Assembly (NCBI RefSeq): GCF_040054535.1
Contig: NC_090782.1
Coordinates: 23,783,501 to 23,847,500, forward strand
Direction: 5' to 3'
Source: Antennarius striatus
Lineage: Eukaryota; Chordata; Actinopteri; Lophiiformes; Antennariidae
DNA: 64,000 nucleotides
Shown: positions 40,047 through 52,839 of the stretch, one piece after another
How positions within the stretch are numbered: position 1 is the first letter of the stretch
Layout of the letters: each line of letters opens with the position of its first letter
Made by a program: the position numbers and the translations under genes
The notes under the pieces: generated by a model
The model's database searches: none
What the model saw: the letters and a program-made list of their open reading frames with translations, nothing else
What the model was told of the DNA's origin: nothing

Positions 40047-40660
40047 CCATAATGTCACTAACAAACCATAATATCACCTCTACAGACAATAATATCACTA
40101 ACAGACCATAATATCACCTCTACAGACAATAATATCACTAACAGACCATACTATCACTAACAAACCATAGTATCACTAACAGACCATAATATCACTAACA
40201 GACCATAATATCACCTCTACAGACCATAATATCGCTAACAGACCACAATATCACCTCTACAGACCATAATATCACTAACAGAACATAATATCACTAACAG
40301 ACCATAATATCACTAAGAGACCATGATATCACTAACAGACTATAATATCACCTCTACAGACCATAATATCGCTAACAGACCACAATATCACCTCTACAGA
40401 CCATAATATCACCAACAGACTATAATATCACCAACAGACCATAATATCACTAACAGACCATAATATCACCAATAGACCATGATATCACTAACAGACCATA
40501 ATATCACCAATAGACCATGATATCACCAACAGACTATAATATCACCAACAGACCATAATATCACCAACAGACCATAATTTCACTAAGAGACCATGATATC
40601 ACCAACAGACTATAATATCACCAACAGACCATAATATCACCAACAGACCATAATTTCACA
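40047..40660. repeat. 19-bp minisatellite (cagaccataatatcactaa)
   Basis: About 32 copies of a 19-bp unit, with variants cctctacagac and ccaacagac in place of ctaacagac. Copy order suggests small multi-unit duplications. Confidence 0.9.
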
Positions 40661-40862
40661 TGTCGACACCATCAGATGAGTTTATCAATCAAAACATTGA
40701 TCACTTTAACATTAAACATCTTTGAACTTCAATCCGTTACAGAATGTAATCCATTACAAAATGTAATGGATTACTTTCTGTGAGTTTTTATGATGAAAAT
40801 GGTCACGGCATCGCTCACCTTCACACGAACACGTGTGGGTGTGTATAAAGAGTAACAAGAGC

Positions 40863-40865
<3 letters not shown>

Positions 40866-40926
<61 letters not shown>
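40866..40926. repeat. (CA)n microsatellite
   Basis: An uninterrupted CA run of about 30 units, just left of the GC-rich block. Confidence 0.95.
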
Positions 40927-40928
<2 letters not shown>

Positions 40929-40964
40929 TATCTCCTCACATCTCGTTAATCACTCAATGAGCAT

Positions 40965-41180
40965 TGGCGTGCACGTGCCAATATAGCTCGGACACGCGCA
41001 CAAACCTGAGCCGCACCTGCGTGGAGCCGGTGTCCCCGCCGCCGGCTCGCCGCCGGCCGGTGCGTGAGGTCGGGGTACTGCGGGCGGACTCACCGCCACC
41101 TCCGGTGAGCGTCCGTCTCTTTGCGCCGGGTCACACTACTCCAGAGCGGAAGTCAGCATCCGGAACCCTCCGCTCTCTGA
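40965..41180 (-). promoter_or_regulatory. diras1: GC-rich candidate diras1 promoter and first non-coding exon
   Basis: A CpG-rich block stands out in AT-richer surroundings. On the minus strand it contains a good splice donor (GGCG then GTGAGT; exon side ends at 41094), which could join an acceptor just upstream of the coding exon at 38286 (cagcacacag, about 38318). This would give a non-coding first exon followed by a 2.8-kb intron. Inference from composition and splice motifs only. Confidence 0.45.
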
Positions 41181-41904
41181 CTCACACCATCATCACCATC
41201 ATCACCATCATCATCATCATCATCATCACCATCATCATCAAACCGCTGCGGATCAGCACACGTGAGCCGCGCTCTTCATCCTCCTCCTCATCCTCCCTCC
41301 ATCGTCCCCTCCTTCAAGACGCTTCCGCCTGTTTGGTGTTTTTCGAATTAAAAGCATCGACTTGTCAAACCTTCACTGGAGTTTTGAGTTGAGACTCTTC
41401 CGATATTAACCCTCTGACGCGAGAGTATGACGTCACGACTGTCTTCATAGTACTATACTTCTTTTTATTTAATTACTTTATTTTGCTTAATTACTTTTTT
41501 TTTATAAATTAAAGGTCATGATGGAAAAAATAAAAAGTTGTCCTCACTCTTATTTTGAAGGCCATTTGATTAGCATCCTCCTCACCATCATCAACATCAT
41601 CATCTTCCTCCGAAGTAAAAATACCTGTGTCCTCCACACCTCCAGCTCCACCAGCGTCACTCAGACACGTGATCAGGAGCCACGTGACTCAGGTTTTAGT
41701 GGTTTACATAAATCAATTGTTTATATCTTATCTCAATATTAAGCATTCTGGAAATATCTATTGATGAAAACACAAATAAATATAAATACTAGAACGACTG
41801 CAGAGGGACTGATGACGTCATGCAGGTGTCACACACGTGAGACAAGTCCAGAGGTGAACTGGCTCCTCCCACTGCTGGTCCACACTCCAATAGTTTTGGT
41901 CATG

Positions 41905-42010
41905 TGGGTCTTGAACCCACTACCGTCCGGTCCGGATCCCAAGACCCTGTGGACATACCTGCTGCAGCGCCCTCTGGTGGACAGATCAGGTACCACCGAA
42001 CTACAACCTC
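41905..42010 (-). other. weak tRNA-like / SINE-like segment
   Basis: Read on the minus strand there is an A-box-like tagttcggtgg (about 42000) and a B-box-like gggttcaagaccc (about 41910), roughly 75 bp apart. That is too far for a normal tRNA, and no acceptor stem was found. A tRNA-derived repeat is one explanation; chance is another. Confidence 0.25.
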
Positions 42011-42241
42011 TAATCCAGGCGTAATCAATACCTCGATGACGAGAGACCCTTCGATCCCGACGGTAGCTCAGGCAGATCACATGACAGGCGTCAGCCTATC
42101 ACACATCATGTCACCTGACTGACTCACAGCACAGCCAATCAGACAGCAGCTGAGTTTTCTGGAATTTAGGTCACGTACTTCTGTCGTTCAAAAACTTGAT
42201 TGACAAAACCCACAGTCTACAAACTGAGTGTACATTAAAAA

Positions 42242-42273
<32 letters not shown>

Positions 42274-42520
42274 AATTCATTATTGTTATTATTATTATTA
42301 TAATCCATCATCCAGCTGCTGTCTGCTTCCATTCAGTGTCATCAGAATAACCTCAGTCGATTTGTTTTTTGCAGCATACATCAATATGTATTATACACGC
42401 TGCATAAAATGAATATGTTTACGAATAAATATTTGTTTTACATTTTTGTAGAATCTTTTGTAGATCTTTTTGTCTTGGTCATTTTATAATTAGCTCACTG
42501 ATAAAGTTTATGTCAGCAGC

Positions 42521-42586
42521 GAATGAATGAATGAATGAATGAATGAATGAATGAATGAATGAATGAATGAATGAATGAATGAATGA
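42521..42586. repeat. (ATGA)n microsatellite
   Basis: About 16 perfect tetranucleotide units. Confidence 0.95.
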
Positions 42587-42929
42587 TCTGGATCCAGGTC
42601 CTAATCTGGATCTGATCCGGAATGCCTGACGGGACCAGATTATCCGGATCCAGGTTGACCTGAGATTAGATCCATGAAACGGGTTTGGGCTCAAATTCTA
42701 GTTCCTAATCCGGATCCTGGAGAAAATCTGTTTCTGTGGAATCTAGAATAACGACGAGACCCCTGAGATCCAGATTCTAGGGTCACATGACCCCATCATG
42801 TGGTTCATGGTGACGTCATGAGGTCTAAGTGATGTCTGGTTTGTTTTGGCATAAATGTATTTATTAGTTTAAAATAAATTTCTGATTGGAGAAAATATGT
42901 ACAAAATAAAAGGTCATTAAAAATACCCC

Positions 42930-43033
42930 CCTCTCTCTCTCTAAACCACCAGCCCCTCCCCCTCTCCCCTCTCTCTCCCCCCCTCCCTCGCTGTCCTCCC
43001 TCATTGATCTTTATCTCTGCTCGGAGTCATGAG
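42930..43033 (+). promoter_or_regulatory. apc2: candidate apc2 first exon / promoter
   Basis: A long CT-rich tract (ctctctctct, ccctccctcg) is followed by ctcggagtcatgag and a strong donor GTAAGG at 43034. If spliced to the acceptor at 45835, the ATG at 43029 would give only a seven-codon upstream frame that stops two bases before the apc2 ATG. The exon would therefore be untranslated or carry a short uORF. Inference from sequence motifs. Confidence 0.35.
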
Positions 43034-44791
43034 GTAAGGTCCTCTCCTTCTCTTTCCCTCATCAATTCTTATTTAATCTCATATTTAATCCACATTATTC
43101 CAGTAAAATCGTCCGGACCGACCGGGTCTGGTTCGGTTCGGTTCGACCCAGTTCTGCTGCTCCCCTCCTGGAGACAATGTCGGCGGTTTGGCGCAGAGGA
43201 GAAAGAACCAGGCGGATTCCAGACGACGCGTCAGATTCCGTTTTTAAGCATGAACCGCGTTCCGTATGTCGGTTTATCGGTTCAATCGGTTTCAGGGCTG
43301 CGTCCCGTTTTTGTTTTTTGTTTTTGTTGCTTTTTTTTGTTTGTTGTGCAGACATTATGATGATGATGATGGTGATGGTGGTGATGATGGTGGTGGAGGA
43401 GCGAATGCATCAGAGATGTCGTCAGAAAAAAAAAGAGAGCAGCTAAAAACACCTGCAGGCCATGAAAAAGACGCAGAAAACGGATAAAACGGTAAAAACG
43501 CGCTAAATCGGTTTGAGCACGTGATCGGCTCATTGAGGGATGTTTGATCGGTGATCGAAGCTTTTGATCGGCGGATTGATTTGAGGAGACGGTGGCCTGT
43601 CTCCCGGTCATGTGGTGCGTTCACGTACATGTTGATGATTATTTGTTGATTTGGTGGAATCCGGTCCAGTAGAAAATGGACGTGATCGATCCGCATGGAT
43701 TGATTGCTATTGATTATTGGGTGTTTTATTGATGTGCGCAGAAATCAGCTCGGTTTTTTTTCTTTTGAACGTTTAAAGATTTGTTTATATTAAAGAAAAA
43801 TCGATTTTTTTATCTCAAGTATTTCTTATAAATAAAATCCAGCAGGAGGAATCAGAAGGGCGTGTCCATCTCTCCTGCCGCCATCCTATTGGTCGCTGAG
43901 TCACATTTGAAGGCTGGTGTTTATTCGCGCTGAGTCGCCCACTAGAGGGCGGTAGAGACGATGACCCCGATGTGACGCGTCGTTCTGGGGGACGATAAAA
44001 ACATCGCAACCTGGGTCCGATGCGTTTTTCAGACTAGTAGTCATCTCCATGGCGACCAGAGACACCGCCCCCTAGGTTTTAACGGTTGTACCGCATCGAC
44101 ATTGGGCTCGCTTTGAGACGCTCAATCCGGCTGATGTGGGTCAAAACTACCCCAGGGGGCTGTTTGTTCTGCTCCTGGGGGGGCAGAAGTGATTATCCCA
44201 ATCCGGTTGGGTGTGGATCAGATCAATGTGGACCGGATCAATACGTTAGCTTCAGCATCAGAGCCCCGCCTCCCCTCCACCTGATTCCGACGCCATTTTC
44301 CCCTCCTTTTCCCTTTGCTTAAGGGATGCGGTTGCCACGGTAACCAGACAGTCCTGGAGGATGGGGGTGAAACAGATGAAGGATGTGAGAGGAGGAAGAG
44401 GAGGTGGGGGTGGGGCAGGTGCTGGGAGCGATCGACTGTCTTTGTTTAGAGAACAACAATTCTCCACAATGCTAACTTCTTTACAAGGCTAATGTGAGCG
44501 TTAGCTTCTCAACAAGCTAACGTCAGAATTAGCATCTCTAATAGGATAGCATCACATTAGCTGCACTAACGGGCTAGCTTGTGCGTTAGCTTTTAGTGGC
44601 TACATCCACACAACTCTATTCATCTTCAATGATCGGCACGATTGATAACCAATCATGTTCATATTGATAAAGTTGGAGGGGCCTCCCTCCCTTCTTCCAT
44701 ATTTGGGTCACGCATCTGATTGGTCGCTGCCGTAGCAACTGTACTGCTAGCAACCGTTAAATGTGTCTGATTTGTTATCCTTTGGGGAGTG

Positions 44792-44837
<46 letters not shown>

Positions 44838-44974
44838 AAAGAGAGAGAGATCAAAAAGCCTACAACATATTGCTGCCCTGAATTGTCATGGTAACAGTCT
44901 CACATCCCCCACCATCGCCATGGTGACAATTTTATATGAAGCGATGGTCTCTCTCTGCATCTCTTGTCATCCGA

Positions 44975-45046
<72 letters not shown>

Positions 45047-45834
45047 GCGTTTAGTCTCCTCAAGTTGCCATGGAAACGTTGAGGCGTTTTGTGGGCGTCA
45101 TCCGGTGGACGTTAGCATCCAGCTAGTTTAAATTAAAACCACAGGAACAAAGAGTCAGTGAGTTTTTCCTGTCGGACCGCCACCCTCCCCTTACCCACAA
45201 TCCCTTGGGGTCAGCTCCTGATAATGCATGCATCAGTGACCTTGCTGAGCAGAACAAACCCCACTGCGGAGACGCGGCGGTGGCGTTGACTCGTCACTGC
45301 AGCCTCGCACTCTGAAGGTCGCTGGCTCGTGGTCACATGACCAACGCTGAAGCACTCTCCCTCTCAGCCCCGACACGATGACCTCACTGTAATGCTGCAC
45401 CTCTAGCGATCGTGGTATCGAGTTGGTTTCTAAAGCGAAACAATCGCCTTGGAAACGGATTCATATGAAAGAAAAGAGGTTAATAAAAGAATTCCTGCTG
45501 GACTTGAAGGCATCATATTTCCATGAGGTGATGAGGGGTCTTTAGCTTTAGCATTCTTTAGCTTTAGCACTGCGGCTGATATGATTGGATGGAGATCCAG
45601 ACAGTGTGTCAGTGTGACGAGTTTGCACGGCTGTGATTGGCCGTGTGCCGGGGTCCACGCCCCTCTGTGTCAGAGTTGTGGGCGGTACCAGGTCACATGG
45701 CTGATGGGCGGGGGCTCAGTGTGTGTGCATTATGCTACAGAGGCTAACCCGTATGCTAATCATGTGACTCAACTCCAACTGTAGTGAAGCCAACTGTCTT
45801 CCTCCTCCCCTTCCTCCTCCTCTTCCTCCTGCAG
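43034..45834 (+). other. probable first intron of apc2
   Basis: Contains a GATGAT/GGTGGT run (about 43358-43400), a (GT)n tract (about 44793-44835) and a (CA)n tract (44983-45043). No coding exon was recognised. Confidence 0.45.
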
Positions 45835-45855
45835 GAGGCGCTGCAGGCTGTGAAC

Positions 45856-48800
45856 ATGGCCCATGCCGTTGCCTCCTACGACCAGCTGGCCCACCAGGTG
45901 GAGGTTCTCCGTAAGGAGAACTCCCACCTGAGGAGGGAGCTGGAGGACAACTCCAACCACCTGTCCAAGCTGGAGACCGAGACCTTCGGCATGAAGGTCA
46001 GTCTGGAACCAACACCAGAACCACTAGAACCACTAGAACCTACAACACCAACACAAACACCGGAACAAACACCAGAACCACTAGAACCAACAACACAATA
46101 GTCCAGGTCTACACAATGAAGCCTCCACTTCATGTTGGTTGGTGATGGGATGTTCTCAGACTGTAGGATGGATCTCTGTTCTCCTGGTTCTGATCCTTGT
46201 TCTCCTGGTTCTGATCCTTGTTCTCCTGGTTCTGATCCTTGTTCTCCTGGTTCTGTAGGAGGTTCTGAAGCAGCTGCAGAGCAAACTGGAGCAGGAGGCG
46301 GGGACACTGGCGTCCTCTGGACGGAGTGACGTTTTGCACCAACTAAAAGGTTTGTCTCAAAACTACGAGCTGTTCTGTATTGGTGATTAGTGGTAATTAA
46401 TTAGTGATTATTAATTAGTGATTATACTGATGTGATAGATTATAGATCATTTTTATTGATGGTGAAACAGCTGCTTGTTTGTGAAACTACATCCTGATCA
46501 CATGATTGACAGGATGTTGGAAATGATGTCATTGCTGAACTCCAACAATTGGTGGAACAGGAAGTATTGATCGTCCAATCAGCAGCGGTCATGATTGGAT
46601 CAGACCGCAGACATGTGACGCTACCGGTCAGCAGCACCAACCAGTCAGTCAACACCAAATAAGGACATGCTATCCATGTAGCATACCAGCTAACCAGAGA
46701 AACGCACTTGCAAGCCGTGAAATAAAACCCATTCGCACTGAATGGTGAATAAACAACAAAACATGTAAATAACAACACAACAAAAGTAAACAACACTCAC
46801 CAGACCAGCAGGGAAAAAACCCCCACAAGCTTCATGCCATCAGAAGTGACTCCTCCCCCTTCCTGTCAACTTCCTGGTCCTTTTGGTTCGGGGGGGGGGG
46901 GGGGGGCGCATCCCAAAGCGTCACAGGGATTGGTTGTTGTTTCGTTGCCCTCAGCTGACTTCAAATAATACATAAACACAATTGTATTCTTATAATCACA
47001 TTGACGTTGAGTTGCGGGTTTGAATCCCTGGAAACTTGTCAAAAATGACGCGCCATTTATCTCTGTGATCTTTATGGAAATATAGAAATAAATGCTTTAT
47101 TTCACCTGCTGACAACAATGACATCACACACTTCCTGTTTACTACAGCTGATCAGGAAAAAACAAACAAACAAACAAACCCATCGGCTCATCTGATTGGC
47201 TGCAGCTGGATCGATCATTATGACTCAGTCCATTTAAACAGTGCATTAATGACAGTTAGAGAACGTCCAACTGGATGGATGATGGATGGATGGATGAATG
47301 GATGGATGTGTTGTATGTTGATGAACTGATTGATTATTGATCCTCCTCCTCCCCAGAGCTCCACATGGATTTAACCAACTACTACGAACTCAAACACCAA
47401 CCTCACAACTTAAGGCTGCTGACACACAGTCTGGGAGGGGCGGGGTCAACGGGTGTGGGAGAGGTGGAGCTAGATGACTGTCTGGCTTTGCCGCCCTCAT
47501 CCTGCCCCCCCTCGGCGGTGGCGGTGGCGGCAAGCAGAGCCAGAAGTCCTCTCAGATCTTCATCTCGCCTGAGCTCCTCGTCCAGCGGTGACGTCATGAT
47601 GCCGCATCACTTCCTGGATGGAGCCCCGCCCAAAACGGCCGTGATCAGCGGGGCAGACGGACGTATGAGCGACTACCACGTGGAGGAGTTGTACAAGGAG
47701 AGGTCAGCTGATTCTTTGAGTTCCCTTCATGATTGGTCGGACCATCGTTTGGGTTCAAACGTAGCATTTGAGTTAACAGCAACATCTAGCGGCATGCGTG
47801 CATGCACTTTAAGATGCTGCTAGCGGGTTTCACGCTAACGGTACCTCCAATGCCTTGCCAGGAACCTCCTGCTGGGGGAGATCGACCGGGAGGAGAGGGA
47901 GCGCTGCTGGTACTTCAGCCAGCTGGAGGCGCTGTCGCAGAGACTGGCTCAGCTGCCTCGCATCGAAATGGTGAGGAACCCAAACCCGTCGTCTTTGGGC
48001 GATCTTGACTAGTTTGGTTCCTTGAAGCATAAGGAATGTAGTTTTTCTGTACTTCTAGTAACAGTCCTTCCTCCTTGGTGCCCAGTTTTCCCTGCAGATG
48101 GATCTGATCCGGCAGCAGCTGGAGTTCGAAGCGCAGCAGGTCCGATCTGTGATGGAGGAACGCTTCGGCACCGGCGACGAGATGGTTCAGAGGACGCAGG
48201 TGAGAGCCGGTGAACAGGAGGTCCTGGTGGTAATGAGACGACGTGGACATATGGATGGTGGGAACAACACATCTGGATGTGGCTGAACTGTGTGTTGCAG
48301 ATGCGTGTTGCCCGACTGGAGCAGCTGGAGAAGGAGCTGCAGGAGGCCCGAGGGAGTCAGGAGAGCCAGCTACAGGTCCGAAGCAAGCAGCACACACACA
48401 CACAACACACACAAACAACACACACATGAAGACTGTATGTGTACAGCAGGAAGAACAGTCATTCTGGACACACTGGGTCTCTGAAGGTGGTCTTAGAGAT
48501 TGTAGAGATGCATCAGCTGAAGGTTGGGACTTTCATGAGGGCTGTCAACCAAAGACTGGATCAAATATGTTCTGGTTTTGGTTTGTACGGCTGCAGGTGT
48601 TCCAGTCTTGTAGTCTAGGTCAGTTGTGGATTTCTTCTGTGTTCTAGTCTCTGATCTGGCCTGGGTTGGCTAAGTCTTGGCTAAGTTAACCCGGTGGTTT
48701 CCAGACTGTTGGTGTAGGGTTAGGGTCCAAGTCCACCTGACACAGCATCACCGAGCCGTCGTACTCCCAGACCCAGAATGCTGGGTACACTGGCTCCGTA

Positions 48801-51800
48801 AAGGTGGAGCTGAAGGTGTGAATGTGGGTCATCTTGTTCCAGGAGATGCAGTAAAAAGACAGAAGTCCTGCAGACCAGTCCAGATGAACCCCAACTCTGT
48901 GGGTGAAGGGCGTTGGCGAGGATGACGTGAACCTCTTATTGTTGTGATGTGGGACGTAGCTCCCCTTTGAACACTCCAGACTCCAGGACTGTTCATTGTG
49001 TCCCAGCAGACAACTATCCGGGTTTCCATCTCTGGAAAGACTATTGTAGGCAACACCGATGTCAACGCCGCCACTCCACAGTGCCTCCCAATATACAGAA
49101 TCCAGAAACGCCTCCCTGCACAGGACCTGGGGGCAGTGCTTAAACTGGTCTGGGTGTTCTGAGGGGCGACTGTATGGCCACAGTCGAGTCACTTTCCTGT
49201 GGGACTCAGTCAGATGGAGCTCTGAGTTGGCCGTGTTGGAGTCGAAGGTCAAACAGCAGGCATCTGGAAAAAGAAATAAAGGAAAGCCTTTCATCTGGTT
49301 ACTGATTTGTGGATTGCTTAAGCTCAGTATGAATGAGAGGCGAAGGTTTTGTCTAACTTGAACAGAGCGCAGCGTCTAAAACAATCTTTAATCTTCAGAT
49401 CAACAAATTATTGACATATTTTCTAAAGTCTACAAATTAGTGATGCTCGTTTTAACTGTTTGGTACAATTGGACAGAAAGAATCCGTTTTGTAATTGTAT
49501 CCACACCACAGTTTTAGCAAGTCGAAGCCTCTGCTACTCCGTGAGTGTTATACCTCTACGCAGACGATATTTTATAGTACATTACAGAAACAGGGGGAGC
49601 AGGGAGATGTGTCCGCTTACAGTTTCTCAGCAACCATAGATTGTTTCCTGTGTGATCCCTGCAACCACAGAAAAGTCTTGAGATGAAACAAATGCTTGAC
49701 TGTAAAAATGAAACTATTTAACACCAACAGTTTGTTACCCGGTCCTCCTGTGGACTGACCTACCTTGATTCGTCCTCGTTTTGGTGTCTCAGACGAAAGA
49801 GGGTGATCCCAGAGGATGAGATCTTGCCCAGACTAGTCTCTGATGGCCTCTCTTCTTGTTCTTCTTCCCTTGACAACTCAAAGTAGCTGTCAGTGAACTC
49901 TTCCCTTGTTTGTCCATCTGCAGTTTGAACATAAAGGACAACACATGTAACTGTGAAATCAGGAAGTCGTTCAGCCAAGGTTGACCAATCCTATATATCA
50001 GAACCAGCTCAGCTGGTGACCCATCATCAGACTGGAAATGCTCTAACGTACAGATCCCTGTGTTTTGAGATGGACGCTAACAGACGATGCTACAATACAA
50101 AGACTTAACCCTCATCCCACAATTTTGTTATTAGAGAAGTTCAGTTTAGTTTAGGCCAACCTGCGAACAATGAATGAATCGTTTCCTCACTTTGCGGGAT
50201 TTCAGAGAGACTTGTTTCAGTTTCCTCCTCACGGACGGTAGCATCAGTGTCATTTCCTCCCCGTTGGCCTCTCTGGCTTATCACGTTAAAGTTCTCCCCA
50301 TCAACTATTGACAGATTTCCGATAAATCCATCGTCCATTTGTCCCTTGCTTGCCCCTAAACATGTCAGTTTAAGATCATCATTGTTCTGTTCTTCTTGAA
50401 AAGTCTTCTGGTCTCTCCTGGAGAGAATCTTGAAGGTGTCAGCCCAGTCTTCCTTGGCGGTGCTCTTCTCCTTTACAATACCAATTCTGAAGACATTAGA
50501 CAGGTCGTCTTTGAGAAGACTGAAGTCCTCCTTGAAGAGACTCAGACGGTTGATTGACTTCTCCGTGGATTTCACCTCTTTATTCTTGGATGAGGTGATA
50601 CTCAACATGCTGGTTACATCTTCTTTCAACAGACCTACTATTCCGTTGGCACAGATACTGTGTTCCTGACTCGTTGAGGAGTCTTCATGCCTCCAAACTT
50701 GGTCCTTGGATGACCTGATGCTGAAGACGCTGGTTACATCTTCTTTGAACTGGTTGAAGTCCTCTTTCAGAAGACCAAGCGTACTGCTGACCAGTTTATT
50801 TCCTGCTTGACTCAATGACTCATCTTCAAGCTCCGTCTTTGTGTCCTTGTCCTTGAATACTTTCAGCACTCCTTCCGTAAACTGGGTCAAGTCCTCTTTG
50901 AAGACACTCAGTGGACGTACTATTTTTTTGTACTTTTTGTCATCAGGAAAAAATTCACTTCTTTTGTTGTCATTTTGGAAACGCTTCTCAGGAACTTCCT
51001 GGTCATTTTCTTGTGAGGGTCCAACGACACTCATTGTCTTAAGAGCCCCTGAAACACATCACAACGAAACAATTATTTACAGCATGTGATGTTTAGAATT
51101 TGACAAATATTTTCCGCATACTTCTACACTAAATAAAAAATACAGTAGGGTTCAACGCTTCTGCGTAATTGGTTCGAGTCGCTGGTCCCGCTACCTCCTA
51201 TCTGTCACATAGTAAGTAGGTGGACATTCAGGAGGTACCTGCTTCAAAAGATTGTCCAGGATTCACACCTTAATCCATCATTGAAATCCAATAATATCTT
51301 CCCAAACACAAGGACCGCCCCCTCGATGGATTACACTGTAAAAAACACGATATTCGGCGAACAAAAACCAAAAACTTGTCCTCCTGTCTGCTCTGTTTTA
51401 CAAGTTGTTTTGTCAAGTTTCAGAGATCAGTGACTTAGTTAATATAAGAATGTTAGCATTCTAACGTTAGCATTTAGCATGAAGTGCCGCTGCTGTTGCT
51501 ATTCTTTATTATTAATATTTCAGCCTCATTTTTAAACCCAACTTCCCACAATGCATTGCAATATTCACTTCACGTAGTCAGGCAGGCATTTGGAATAATT
51601 TCACATAGAAGCTTGTTTTTCCCTCTGGTTTTAAGTCCTCTCGTGTCGGGTTTGAGTTCGGGTCGGATACTCACTGCTACTCCAGGCGCCGAGGTTTATT
51701 TCTTTGAAACACAAAACAACGTGAGGAAGACGATTCCAACCCGAGTCATCGCCAGACGTTGTGATTTAAACAAGGCTGAGATCTCTGCGACATTCCTTCC

Positions 51801-52780
51801 GTCAGGAGCATTTCCGGTCGGACCGGTCCGTCTCCCCGCCTGCTGGGTCACGTGACGCAGGTCGTGGGTTCACTTTAGGTTCACGGCATTCATCTGTGAA
51901 GAAACTGGTTGTGGGTGGGGGGAGGGGTCAGAGTGAATAATACATCATCTCAGTTCACGCTCATTGATTATTGATCAAGATGAAGCAGATGTTGCTTTTG
52001 ATGAATCGCCCCATGATGTGCTGGCGTCACGTTCGAGGTGTACCCCGCCTTTCACCCATAGCCAACTGGGATAGACATCGAAAACATGAGTGTGAACTCA
52101 TTGAGCGTTTACTTTTAAAAACAGATTATGGGTTAGCTTGTTAAAGCAGTGTCGTAAAACACGACACAATGACTCTGGAACCCGTTTGGTTCTTCTGCTG
52201 TCCTTCAGTAGAACATCAAACCTCCTCTTCCTCCTCCTCGTTTCGACTCGTTGCCATGCAGACAGACCAGATCTTCTGCACCGCCTCTGAGCTGAGCTGT
52301 GATTGGCTGTTACCAGGCTGCAGGGTTGGCACAGAGAGAGCGTGTCTGGGGCGGGGCCAGCAGAGCAATGACAAGGCCCCCCCCCCACTTCTGCAACAGA
52401 ACGAATCGTCACGGTCTCAGTTATTCAGTTAAAACGAGTCGGAGTTAACCCTGAGTTAGTTAACCCGCTGTAGGAGGAGGGGCGGGGCCTTTGTGGACGG
52501 GTGGTACTGATGGGACCAGTAAACCTCACATGGTGGGGGAGGGGCAGGGGTGAAAACGGCGTTGAATCCTCCCGTCGCCGTCCATTTTGTGTCCACGCGT
52601 GCAGCTGCTGGCGTTGAATGGAGGTTTGGATCGGCGCCACAGACTGACTGAAACGAGGAAGACGGCGGCGCATTCATTTGGATTCAGAGCCAAAGCCTCA
52701 GAGAGCTCCAGTCCCGTTTCATCCCTCCGTCACCATGGCAACGCCTCGGGGTGGGTGTGTGTCTGCAGACAAAGAGGGGC

Positions 52781-52839
<59 letters not shown>

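Larger units (their letters stand above)
38861..40960. other. diras1 upstream region (probable first intron), repeats only
   Basis: Apart from the two minisatellites at 39648-39845 and 40047-40660 and the CA tract at 40866-40926, no exon or conserved motif was recognised. Confidence 0.5.
41181..42929. other. diras1-apc2 intergenic region
   Basis: Holds a (CAT/CAC)n run at about 41188-41240, a (AAT)n run at about 42245-42300 and an (ATGA)n microsatellite at 42521-42586. No coding exon was recognised. Confidence 0.5.

Noticed and set aside
38365..40660. Regularly repeated units resembling a CRISPR array
   Set aside because: Units are directly adjacent with no unique spacers, no cas genes are near, and the DNA is vertebrate.
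49295..49763. Direct splicing of the exon ending at 49764 to the SPRY exon at 49263
   Set aside because: It would shift the frame and hit a stop; inserting the 38-nt exon at 49621-49658 with good splice sites restores the phase as found in the sequence.
48686..51034. Assigning the SPRY gene to TRIM, NLR or stonustoxin families
   Set aside because: Only the C-terminal PRY-SPRY domain is shared; the defining N-terminal domains of those families are not seen in any exon here.
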